DNA from: an uncultured Pseudomonadota bacterium
GTDB taxonomy: Bacteria; Pseudomonadota; Gammaproteobacteria; Burkholderiales; JALYOK01
Length of the DNA stretch: 64,000 nucleotides
Direction: 5' to 3'
Assembly: GCA_902826775.1 (NCBI GenBank)
Contig: CADEHE010000004.1
Coordinates: 42,827-106,826, forward strand
Within the stretch, counting starts at the first letter, position 1. Each line of letters starts with the position of its first letter. Below the pieces are notes generated by a model that saw nothing but the letters and a program-made list of their open reading frames with translations, was not told the DNA's origin and ran no database searches. Positions 40,325 to 48,979 of this stretch are shown piece after piece. The position numbers and the translations under genes are program-made.

Positions 40325-43024
40325 ATGACAATAAATCGCGTCACAACAACTGTTAAGCAGGGTCGATCGGTGTGGTTGCGCACCGGTGCGCTATTGCTTC
40401 TATTAAGCGCGCTATTCCTCAGTGCAAGCCGCACCTTGGCCGCAGTACCGGCGGCTGGTACTGCAATAGGCAATGCAGCGTCGGCGACCTATGATGATGG
40501 GTCCGGCACAAAGATCGCGACTTCAAACACCGTTACAACCATCGTTGCGCAGGTCGCAAGCTTTACCCTAACTGCCGCCCAAACGAAGCCGGGAGCGCCT
40601 GGGACAACGATCTACTTTCCGCACACGATCACCAACACGGGAAATGGTACCGACACCTTCAACTTAAGCGCAACGGACGTGACCTCGGGCACCTTTAATT
40701 TCAGCGCGATTGTCCTGTATCCGGATGCGAACGGCGATGGCATACCAGACAGCCTAACCACTATCAACAGCACTGGTGCACTTGCTGCTGGAGCCGAGTT
40801 TAAGTTTGTTGCCGCCGGGGTTGTGCCTGGTTCGGCCACCGACGGGCAAACTGACACAATTACCGTAACCGCACAGGGCACGGCGACTACTTCACCCGCG
40901 GCTGCGCAGACTAACCTCGACGTAGTCAACGTGAGCGGGCAAGCCGTGATTGACGTGAACAAGGCCATCAGCGCGCCGAGCGGTGCTGCCGGCTCCGGCC
41001 CGTACTCAATTACCCTGACCTATCGCAACAATGGCTTTGCGACCGCTACTGCTGTCACGTTGGGCGATACTCTGCCTGCCGGCATGACCTATGTTGCAGG
41101 TTCTGGCCGATGGAGCGTCTCCGGCGCCACTGCCCTTACCGACGCTGCTGCCGGCGACCCTGCCGGGATTACTTACCAATCAGCTGGCAACGTGGTAACC
41201 GCGGTAGTGGCCTCGGTATCGCCTGGTGTAAACGGAACGGTAACGTTCCAGGTGAATATCGCTGCGGGCGTCGCACCGTCGATCCTGAACAACACCGCGA
41301 GCTACAGTTACAACAATGGCGCAGCAAATGTGGGGCCGTTCAATTCCAATACGGCAAGTTTTGCGGTGCTGCAGACTGCCGGAGTGGCGGCAACAGACGC
41401 GAGTTCTACGACCGATGCAGACTCGACCACAAACGACATCGTGCTTGTAAGCACCGCGCCGCAAGGCTCGACTGTCACGTTTGACAACACGATACAGAAC
41501 ACCGGGAATGGTTCGGACAGCTTTGACATCACTATGTCCGGGTCGAATTTTCCCGCTGGCACGACCTTCCTGCTATTCAAGAGCGATGGCGTTTCGCCGC
41601 TTGTCGACACCAGCGGCAATGGCACGCCGGATACCGGACCAGTCGCTGCCGGTGCGAGCTATCATGTGTTTGTGAAGGCGGTATTGCCTGCCGGTACTTC
41701 TGGTGTCGGTGCGTTCAACGTAACCAAGACCGCGCGCTCGGTCCTGGATCCAACTCAGAGCAACACTGTCATCGATCGCCTCGGTGCGATAACTTCAAAT
41801 AGTGTTGACTTGACCAACAATACCGCTCTTCCCGGTGCGCCGGGAGCGGGGGCTGGCCCGGAGGGATCTCCTGTTACCACCAACACCGTTAGTCCGGGTG
41901 CGTCAACAACGTTCACGTTAGTCGTCAACAATACCGGACCGTCAGCGGATAACTATGACCTGTCGGTTGTCGGCGCGCTGCCGAGTGGATGGACAGTGCT
42001 GTTCAAAGCAGACGGCGGGGTCGGCAACTGTTCCACCACAGGCGCGAACATAACCAACACTTCCAGCATCAATTCCGGGGCGAGCCGCGTGGTGTGCGCT
42101 CAGGTCAATGTGCCCGCAGGTGCCGCAGCCGTGCCCTCGCCCGGTCAAAGCATCGTATTTCGAGTGGCATCGCCGACGAGCGGCGTGCAGGACTCCAAAC
42201 TCGACGCAGTCGTTGTGAGCAGCGTGCGCGCTGTATCGATCACCCCGAATGGCTCTGGACAAACCGCACCTAACAACACCGTGGTCTATCAGCACACTAT
42301 TACAAACGGTGGAAACGTCACCGAGGCAATCACCTTTGTCGGGGCCTTCCTGAGCGATACGCAGTCTGCCAACGGTTGGAGCTCGACGGCATTTCTTGAT
42401 AACGGCGCGTCGCCTGGCGTACTAGATCCCGGCGATACTCAGATCACTGGCGCGAGTACTTTTAGCGTAGCGCCAAATGCCACACAACCGATCCTCGTTC
42501 GTGTGTTTGCGCCAAGCACGGCGGCGACTGGGCAAATCGATCAAACTACCATAACGGTGACGGCCACCAACGTGGTTGGTGCGCCGGTGGCGCAGACGAT
42601 AAGTGCTACGGACACGACGACGGTTATCACCGGCCTGCTACAGCTACTCAAAGAGCACGCTCTTGACGCGAACTGCGACGGAACGGCCGATACTGGCTTC
42701 GGCACAGCCAACATCAGTTCGGGTGCGATTCCGGGCGTCTGCATTCGCTACCGCATCACCGCGAGCAACGCTGGCACAGCGGCAGTAAACAGTGTTGTCG
42801 TGTCCGATTCCACCCCTGCAAACACCGTGTACGACAACGGCAGCCGCAACTCAACTGGCGGTGCTTGCGGAACCGGGGCAGTGGATGCGGCAGCGGCGAC
42901 GACGGTGGGTAGCATTTCGGCGCCTGCCTGTGGCAGCGCTGGCTCGGTAAGCGCCGCGGTAGGAACGTTGAATCCAGGCCAAAGTGCCGTCATTACTTTT
43001 GGCGTGTTGATTAACAACAACTGA
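40325..43024 (+). CDS. Large exported protein of repeated DUF11-type Ig-like modules
   Basis: An 899-aa secreted protein. Signal peptide at residues 1-40 (LLLLLSALFLSASRTLAA). The mature part is a string of about seven DUF11-like beta-sandwich modules; each has an F/Y-x-x-TITNTGN-x-x-DTF/SF core (HTITNTGNGTDTFNLS, NTIQNTGNGSDSFDIT, LVVNNTGPSADNYDLS, HTITNGGNVTEAITFV). Aspartate-rich loops DANGDGIPDS, DTSGNGTPDTGP and DANCDGTADTGF may bind Ca2+. It ends PGQSAVITFGVLINNN with no anchor or barrel, so retention at the surface would need a partner. Confidence 0.84.
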   Translation: MTINRVTTTVKQGRSVWLRTGALLLLLSALFLSASRTLAAVPAAGTAIGNAASATYDDGSGTKIATSNTVTTIVAQVASFTLTAAQTKPGAPGTTIYFPHTITNTGNGTDTFNLSATDVTSGTFNFSAIVLYPDANGDGIPDSLTTINSTGALAAGAEFKFVAAGVVPGSATDGQTDTITVTAQGTATTSPAAAQTNLDVVNVSGQAVIDVNKAISAPSGAAGSGPYSITLTYRNNGFATATAVTLGDTLPAGMTYVAGSGRWSVSGATALTDAAAGDPAGITYQSAGNVVTAVVASVSPGVNGTVTFQVNIAAGVAPSILNNTASYSYNNGAANVGPFNSNTASFAVLQTAGVAATDASSTTDADSTTNDIVLVSTAPQGSTVTFDNTIQNTGNGSDSFDITMSGSNFPAGTTFLLFKSDGVSPLVDTSGNGTPDTGPVAAGASYHVFVKAVLPAGTSGVGAFNVTKTARSVLDPTQSNTVIDRLGAITSNSVDLTNNTALPGAPGAGAGPEGSPVTTNTVSPGASTTFTLVVNNTGPSADNYDLSVVGALPSGWTVLFKADGGVGNCSTTGANITNTSSINSGASRVVCAQVNVPAGAAAVPSPGQSIVFRVASPTSGVQDSKLDAVVVSSVRAVSITPNGSGQTAPNNTVVYQHTITNGGNVTEAITFVGAFLSDTQSANGWSSTAFLDNGASPGVLDPGDTQITGASTFSVAPNATQPILVRVFAPSTAATGQIDQTTITVTATNVVGAPVAQTISATDTTTVITGLLQLLKEHALDANCDGTADTGFGTANISSGAIPGVCIRYRITASNAGTAAVNSVVVSDSTPANTVYDNGSRNSTGGACGTGAVDAAAATTVGSISAPACGSAGSVSAAVGTLNPGQSAVITFGVLINNN

Positions 43025-43037
43025 CGCTGAGTTGCAT

Positions 43038-43064
43038 GCGGGGAAGTATCTCTCTCTTCCCCGC
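43038..43064 (+). terminator. Hairpin after the DUF11 gene
   Basis: GCGGGGAAG-tatctctct-CTTCCCCGC, a perfect 9-bp stem and 9-nt loop, 14 nt after the stop codon. It has no following T-run, so it is either a weak terminator or a processing/attenuation structure in the locus mRNA. Confidence 0.5.
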
Positions 43065-43133
43065 CGCGCTGCCAGCTAGAGCGGCGCAAAGCATGCGCGC
43101 CGACGACAAGGTCTGAAAGGTTGTGCAAAAGGG

Positions 43134-46100
43134 ATGTCGAAATTTGCAGCACTCTTCTGGCGCGGTGGTTTTCGCGCGTTGCTGCTCCTGCTGTGCGGCG
43201 CGTCAGCGCACGGATTCGATATCGACAACACCGCCAGCGCGATCTTCTTTGACGGTGGCATTGGGCCATTTTCGCGCGCATCGAATACCGTGCGCGTCAG
43301 CACCGCAGCGCCACCTCAGTTAGAATTTTTCGCGAACAGCAGTTTCGCCGCGCCTGCGCTCGTGGCTCGCCTCGGTGAACCGCTTTTTCTAGAAGCAAGA
43401 GCGCCTGGCTGCAATGCTTCGCCGACTCTGATCGAGACGCGCACCATCATCGTTACGTCAGCACCGAGCGGCGACGCTGAGGACTTCGTGGCTACAGAAA
43501 CGGGACCTAACTCGGGCGTGTTTCGAGCGCCAAACATCGCAACCCGCCACGTCGCAACTGCCGGGGTCACACAGCAAAACACCATCATCGAAGCTGGCAA
43601 GAATGAGCAGCTGACGGCAATGCTCATTGGCTGCGGCAGCGCGCAGACCGTCACGAGCCTGCTGATCGATCCCGGTGGCGTGGTATTCAGCACCATAGAC
43701 AATCGACCACTTGCTAACGCCGTTGTAGAACTATTTGCCGCCACTAGTAGCGCATGCACAGCTACGCGCGCCAATGTGCAGCGATTGGCAAACGGTGTCA
43801 TCGTGGCAGCACCGAGCAGCGTGAGGACAGGCAGTGATGGGCGATTCGAATTTCCTCTGGTGGCACCAGGCCACTACTGTTTGCGCGTTAGTCCGCCAAA
43901 CGGTTTTACCTATTCATCCACCGTCGCTGCGGAGACGCTTCGAACGATCGTTAGTCCGGCTCGATCAATCCTTGGGGCAGGAACGAGAGGCGGCTCCTAC
44001 GGTGATCCTTTCCCGGTAACACCGACCACGGGACCGGTGGTTGTGGATATCCCAGTCGATGGCAGTGTGGCACCACCACCGGCGGGAACGCTGATGCTGG
44101 AAAAAACAGCGGCAACGCAGATTGTGGAGATAGGGGAGTTTCTGGACTATCGGATTGCGATCCGCAATCAGACTGGGCAATCGGTATCAAACCTCAGTAT
44201 CACGGATGTGTTGCCAGCGGGCTTTGCTTACGAACCGGGGAGTGCGCGCTTTGCGAACACAAGAATTGCCGATCCGAGCGGCGCTCGCGGGCCGCGACTC
44301 GTGTTTGCGCTACCGGATCTTGGGGCTGCCGACGGCGCGCTGGCGCTCACCTATCGCGTCCGTACCGGACCAGGTGCACTCGCAGGGGAAGCTTTGAATC
44401 GTGCGCAAGCGAGCGGTAGGATTGGGGGGGTTGCCGTGACTTCTAACACCGCTGCAGCGAAAGTGAGGCTTCTGGGCGGAGTGTTCGGCGATCGTGGATA
44501 CATAGTCGGGAAAATATTCCTCGACTGCAATCGCAATCGTGTGCAAGACAGCGAAGAACCAGGCGTGCCCGCCGTGCGCGTCTTCATGGAGGATGGCAGC
44601 TTTGCTATCTCCGATGCAGAAGGCAAATACAGTTTCTACGGTGTGGCGCCACGCACGCACGTACTGAAAGTCGATCGGGCCACGCTGCCGCGTGGTTCGG
44701 AAATGATCAATCTATCGAATCGCAACGCTGGCGATGCCGAAAGCCGATTCGTAGATCTTAAGAAGGGCGAGTTGCACAAAGCTAATTTCGCCGAAGGCTC
44801 ATGCAGTGCGCAAGTGCTCCCAGATGTGCGTGCCCGCCGCGTGCGAGTAGACACACTGGTGGACGAACTCGATCGCGAAGTAAAAGCCCGTGTTACCGCG
44901 GACGGCCGACCGGAGGACATCGCCGACACGAAGGCGTTGCCTGCGAGCGGCGTAGTCGGCGCTGGCCGCGAACAAGCACCTCTCGATTTCTTTGCCGGAG
45001 CGCGCGCGACGCCTGATCGCGAGCCCGCATTGCCGCGGGTACAAACCAGTGCTCCCGTTGGCGGAACGCCGCAGGTGGATCTCGAGAAAGTTCTTGCCGG
45101 CGCAGACGACTCGATTGGCTTCCTCGACCTCAAAGAGGGAGACACTTTACCCTTCGCGCAAACCAGCATTCGTGTCAAAGGCGCGGCGGCTGCGCAACTT
45201 AAGCTCAGCGTAAATGGCGTAGAAGTTAGTGAGAAGCGTGTTGGCAAAACAACGCGCATGCCAGAAAACAACGTTCAGGGCAAAGAGTACATCGGCATCA
45301 GTCTGGTGCCCGGCAAGAACCGTTTGCTGCTAACCCAAGTTGACAGCTTCGGAAACGAGCGCGGCCGTCGTGAGGTGACAATCGTCGCCCCCGATGCTTT
45401 AGGCAGATTAGAAGTCGTAGTGGATTCGCGCGATGCCGTGGCTGATGGCGTCACGCCGATCAAGTTTTCTGTGCGCTTAACTGATGCTAACGGTGTTCCC
45501 GTGACGGTGCGCACGCCGGTAACGCTGGAGTCGAATCGCGGACGATTAGATATCGATGATCTCAGCAAAGTCGAGCCAGGCTATCAAACGTTTATCGAAG
45601 GCGGCACCGCGCAATTCTTCCTGTTTCCGCCACAGGAGCCAGGCGATGCTGTGCTGCGGGCTACTTCAGGGGCGCTTACTGGAGAATCTCACATATTTTT
45701 CCTGCCCGACTTGCGGCCGATGATCGCGGCGGGTGTAATCGAAGGTGTGCTCAACCTGCGCAAACTGAATAGCAGAGCACTGGTGCCCTCGCGCCAACAA
45801 GATGGCTTCGATCAGGAGCTTGAGCAGTTTGCCCGTGAAGGCAATGATGGCAAACGCAGTGCGGCAGCGCGTGCTGCCCTGTTCTTGAAGGGAAAAGTTA
45901 AAGGCGAGTACTTGCTAACGTTGGGTTATGACTCTGACAAGCAGACGCGCGAGCGCTTGTTCCGTGATATCCAACCGGATGAGTTCTACCCTGTGTACGG
46001 CGATTCTTCGATCAAAGGATTTGATGCTCAGTCCACAGGCAAGCTTTATGTGCGCATCGATAAGCGGCGCTCGTACTTGCTCTACGGCGACTACACAACA

Positions 46101-48242
46101 ACTGCCAACATCGAAGCGCGCAAATTGTCCAATTACAGCCGCAGCCTAACGGGCGTAAAGGAGCACTTCGAGAATGAGCGTGTTAGCGTAAACGCGTTCG
46201 TGAGCCGAGACAGCACGCGCCAGGTGATCGATGAGATTCGCGCGGAGGGAACCTCCGGGCCCTATCGCCTAAGTACTGGCGGTGCGCTTACAAATAGCGA
46301 GAAAGTAGAGGTCATCACGCGTGATCGCAACCAAACAGCAATTGTGCTGAAAAGTGAAGCGCAATCTCGCTTTGCTGACTACGCAGTGGATCTCGAGCCG
46401 ATCAGCGGGACGATTCGGCTGTTGTTCAAAGCGCCGGTTCCAAGTCTGGACGCAAACTTGAACCCGATCTTCATTCGTATCACTTACGAAGTGGATCAAG
46501 GTGGAAAGGAATTCTGGGTCGCCGGTGTCGATGCGCAACTCAAGCTCAGTGATCGCGTCGAGATTGGCGCATCTGCTGTGACGGACCGCAATCCGACCGA
46601 TCAGAACCAATTGCTGGGTGTGAATGCCAGTATCAAGCTGGGAGAGAAGACCGTGCTTACTGGTGAACTTGCTCGATCCGACAAGGATTCGCTCGGGTCA
46701 GGCGATGCGGCAAGAGTAGAACTCAAGCACGACGGAGCCAAGCTAAAAGCGAGTATCTACGCTGGCGCCACTGACGAAGCCTTTGAAAACCCCGGGGCGT
46801 GGCTGAGTCAAGGACGCACCGAAGCGGGATTTAAGGCGGCGTACGAGATCGACCACAAAACGCGACTGCTGGCTGAGGGTATTCATACCGAGGATAGGAC
46901 GATCGACGGCGAACGCGATGGACTCCTGCTCGCCGTGGAGCGCGCGCTCAACGATAATCTGCGCGTCGAGGTGGGTGCGCGGCATGCGCGCGAAACCCTT
47001 TCGGGTGCGCAAGGGAACGCGCAACAAACGAATTTCAGCGCGTCCAATGAGGTCGATAGCCTGCGCTTAAAGGTGACGGTGAAGCCGCCGACGTTGCCAA
47101 AATCAACTGTTTTCGGCGAAGTGGAGCAAGATGTGCGGGATAGCAATAAACGCATCCTTGCCATTGGCGCCGAGTACCAAATCGCAGATCGTGCCAGAGC
47201 TTACGCACGGCACGAATTCATGTCGAGTATCAACGGCGCGTTCGCCATCAACAATACGCAACGCCAGAACACAACGATCTTTGGTCTGGACACAGACTAC
47301 ATGAAAGATGGCCACCTATTCAGCGAGTACCGAGCCCGCGACGCCGTTTCCGGACGCGAAGCCGAGGCGGCAATAGGGCTTCGCAATATGTGGGATCTGG
47401 GAAAGGGTATGCGCCTGAACACGAACTTCGAACGAGTGCATCCCGTTGCGGGCATCGATACCAACAAATCGACGGCACTTGCTCTCGGCATGGAATACGT
47501 CGGCGCCGATTGGTGGAAGGGCAGCGCTCGCATCGAAGTGCGCGACGGCAGCTCTAGCGACAGTCTCTTGAATACCCTCGGCGCAGCCGTGAAACTTGAT
47601 AGAAACTGGACATTTCTAGGTCGCAATATTCTCTCGGTAACGAAGGAAGACAACGGAGGGGAGCGCCAGCAAGACCGGCTGCAACTGGGCATGGCGTACC
47701 GCCCGGTCGACAATGACCTATGGAATGCGCTTGCAAAGATCGAATTGAAGCATGAGAAAGACGACACGCAGTTCGATCTGTTGCAGAACAAGGTGGCGCT
47801 GCGCCGCGCGACTCAAATCGTTTCGCTGCATGGCAACTACCAGCCGCGTAAGGCGCTCATCCTATCTGGGCGTGTGGCAGGGAAGTGGACGCAAGACCGA
47901 TCAAACGGTATTGATAGTAAATACAATGCGCAGCTGGTCAGCGGTCGCATGATATTTGAGTTATCGAAGCGCTGGGATTTGAGCGTGCAAGCGAGCTCGC
48001 ATTTCAGCAACAACTTCAAGACGCAGCAGTATGGTTTGGGCTTGGAGGTCGGCTATTTGTTGACAGAGAATCTATGGCTCGCTGGCGGATTCAACTTCGC
48101 CGGATTTCAAGACGAAGAACTCGTCGAGGGCGACTATACGAACCCGGGCTGGTACGCTCGCTTACGCTACAAGTTCGATGAGACGCTGTTTGGCGGAAGC
48201 GATCCGAGTATCAACCATACCCTGGCCCCCAAGCCTAACTAA
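43134..48242 (+). CDS. Giant outer-membrane protein: Ig-like/SdrD-like modules with a large C-terminal beta-barrel
   Basis: A 1702-aa protein with a signal peptide (ALLLLLCGASAHG). Modules in order: a carboxypeptidase-regulatory-like domain (about 180-285, with a GSDGRFEFPLVAPGHYCLRV core); a DUF11 domain (about 318-435, EIGEFLDYRIAIRNQTGQSV); an SdrD_B-like domain (about 452-520, GKIFLDCNRNRVQDSEEPGV); two Big/invasin-like modules (about 640-840, GVTPIKFSVRLTDANGVPV); then about 800 residues of alternating amphipathic strands with Asp/Asn-rich turns, ending LRYKFDETLFGG. That C-terminal region looks like a 20-or-more-strand outer-membrane barrel. I know of no plug or TonB box in it. The likely role is anchoring or export for the neighbouring repeat proteins. 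Confidence 0.8.
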   Translation: MSKFAALFWRGGFRALLLLLCGASAHGFDIDNTASAIFFDGGIGPFSRASNTVRVSTAAPPQLEFFANSSFAAPALVARLGEPLFLEARAPGCNASPTLIETRTIIVTSAPSGDAEDFVATETGPNSGVFRAPNIATRHVATAGVTQQNTIIEAGKNEQLTAMLIGCGSAQTVTSLLIDPGGVVFSTIDNRPLANAVVELFAATSSACTATRANVQRLANGVIVAAPSSVRTGSDGRFEFPLVAPGHYCLRVSPPNGFTYSSTVAAETLRTIVSPARSILGAGTRGGSYGDPFPVTPTTGPVVVDIPVDGSVAPPPAGTLMLEKTAATQIVEIGEFLDYRIAIRNQTGQSVSNLSITDVLPAGFAYEPGSARFANTRIADPSGARGPRLVFALPDLGAADGALALTYRVRTGPGALAGEALNRAQASGRIGGVAVTSNTAAAKVRLLGGVFGDRGYIVGKIFLDCNRNRVQDSEEPGVPAVRVFMEDGSFAISDAEGKYSFYGVAPRTHVLKVDRATLPRGSEMINLSNRNAGDAESRFVDLKKGELHKANFAEGSCSAQVLPDVRARRVRVDTLVDELDREVKARVTADGRPEDIADTKALPASGVVGAGREQAPLDFFAGARATPDREPALPRVQTSAPVGGTPQVDLEKVLAGADDSIGFLDLKEGDTLPFAQTSIRVKGAAAAQLKLSVNGVEVSEKRVGKTTRMPENNVQGKEYIGISLVPGKNRLLLTQVDSFGNERGRREVTIVAPDALGRLEVVVDSRDAVADGVTPIKFSVRLTDANGVPVTVRTPVTLESNRGRLDIDDLSKVEPGYQTFIEGGTAQFFLFPPQEPGDAVLRATSGALTGESHIFFLPDLRPMIAAGVIEGVLNLRKLNSRALVPSRQQDGFDQELEQFAREGNDGKRSAAARAALFLKGKVKGEYLLTLGYDSDKQTRERLFRDIQPDEFYPVYGDSSIKGFDAQSTGKLYVRIDKRRSYLLYGDYTTTANIEARKLSNYSRSLTGVKEHFENERVSVNAFVSRDSTRQVIDEIRAEGTSGPYRLSTGGALTNSEKVEVITRDRNQTAIVLKSEAQSRFADYAVDLEPISGTIRLLFKAPVPSLDANLNPIFIRITYEVDQGGKEFWVAGVDAQLKLSDRVEIGASAVTDRNPTDQNQLLGVNASIKLGEKTVLTGELARSDKDSLGSGDAARVELKHDGAKLKASIYAGATDEAFENPGAWLSQGRTEAGFKAAYEIDHKTRLLAEGIHTEDRTIDGERDGLLLAVERALNDNLRVEVGARHARETLSGAQGNAQQTNFSASNEVDSLRLKVTVKPPTLPKSTVFGEVEQDVRDSNKRILAIGAEYQIADRARAYARHEFMSSINGAFAINNTQRQNTTIFGLDTDYMKDGHLFSEYRARDAVSGREAEAAIGLRNMWDLGKGMRLNTNFERVHPVAGIDTNKSTALALGMEYVGADWWKGSARIEVRDGSSSDSLLNTLGAAVKLDRNWTFLGRNILSVTKEDNGGERQQDRLQLGMAYRPVDNDLWNALAKIELKHEKDDTQFDLLQNKVALRRATQIVSLHGNYQPRKALILSGRVAGKWTQDRSNGIDSKYNAQLVSGRMIFELSKRWDLSVQASSHFSNNFKTQQYGLGLEVGYLLTENLWLAGGFNFAGFQDEELVEGDYTNPGWYARLRYKFDETLFGGSDPSINHTLAPKPN

Positions 48243-48248
48243 GCAAAG

Positions 48249-48254
48249 TATAAT
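48249..48254 (+). promoter_or_regulatory. Candidate -10 element before the lipoprotein gene
   Basis: TATAAT lies seven bases after the upstream stop codon and 44 nt before the lipoprotein ATG. No convincing -35 box was found at 17 nt, so an internal promoter is possible but unproven. Confidence 0.3.
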
Positions 48255-48298
48255 GTGCTGATCGAGGATAGACGCTAAGCGCAGGCTTATACTGCTCA

Positions 48299-48979
48299 AT
48301 GGTCTTACGAACTTCAGCATTGGTTTGCACTCTTGCCTTGTTCGGGTGCAGCGCTACGACCATCGTGCCCGAACGGGCGGCAATGACCGATCGTCTGACG
48401 CAAATCGAAGCAAGGCTTGCAGCGCTGCAGTTAGCCGGTGTGGATGGGGAAAGCTACGCTATCTCGGAAGCTCGCGCATGGTTTGAATTGGCGCTTGACA
48501 CCAATTCACAGGGTGAACGCGGCGCATTGCTTTGGGAAGCGTTGGGCCAGGCGGATTCCATACTGAGGCGTGTGGAGTGTTGCGGAGGATCAATCCAAGT
48601 GCAAGACTCCGTCTCCATTTCCCGCACACCGGAAGTCCGTCCGGATTTATGGGCACGGCTGAGGTCTCTGCAGCAGCACGATTACTTTACTTGTGCGCAA
48701 GGGGACATCGCGCGATTGCGTGTTCAATTGGTTGCCGCCGGTCATGCCTATGACGATTTGGGTTGGCGCCATGCGCGCCCCTTCGTTGAAGCAGCCGACC
48801 GCTATGAACGCCAAGCAGAAGCTAAGATCGACGGCTGCTTGCATCCTCTGGGGAGCGCACGTACCGAGGAACATAGTGGAAGCGGAAAGGCAGAAGCCGG
48901 CAGCGAGGCTTTGCCTTTAACGTTGCCATCTGCACACGGTTATCCTGAAGCGCCAACGCAAAGGAGGTCCAAGCAGTGA
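48299..48979 (+). CDS. Lipoprotein translationally coupled to the giant repeat protein
   Basis: A 226-aa predicted lipoprotein. The signal peptide ends in the lipobox LFGCS with Cys17; residue +2 is Ser, not Asp, which favours outer-membrane sorting. The body is helical with two central cysteines (RRVECCGG) and others (YFTCAQ, DGCLHP), and the tail is low-complexity. The stop overlaps the GTG start of the 2163-aa gene (GTGA), so they are coupled. No family recognised; a secretion pilot or anchor for the giant protein is inferred from context. Confidence 0.72.
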   Translation: MVLRTSALVCTLALFGCSATTIVPERAAMTDRLTQIEARLAALQLAGVDGESYAISEARAWFELALDTNSQGERGALLWEALGQADSILRRVECCGGSIQVQDSVSISRTPEVRPDLWARLRSLQQHDYFTCAQGDIARLRVQLVAAGHAYDDLGWRHARPFVEAADRYERQAEAKIDGCLHPLGSARTEEHSGSGKAEAGSEALPLTLPSAHGYPEAPTQRRSKQ

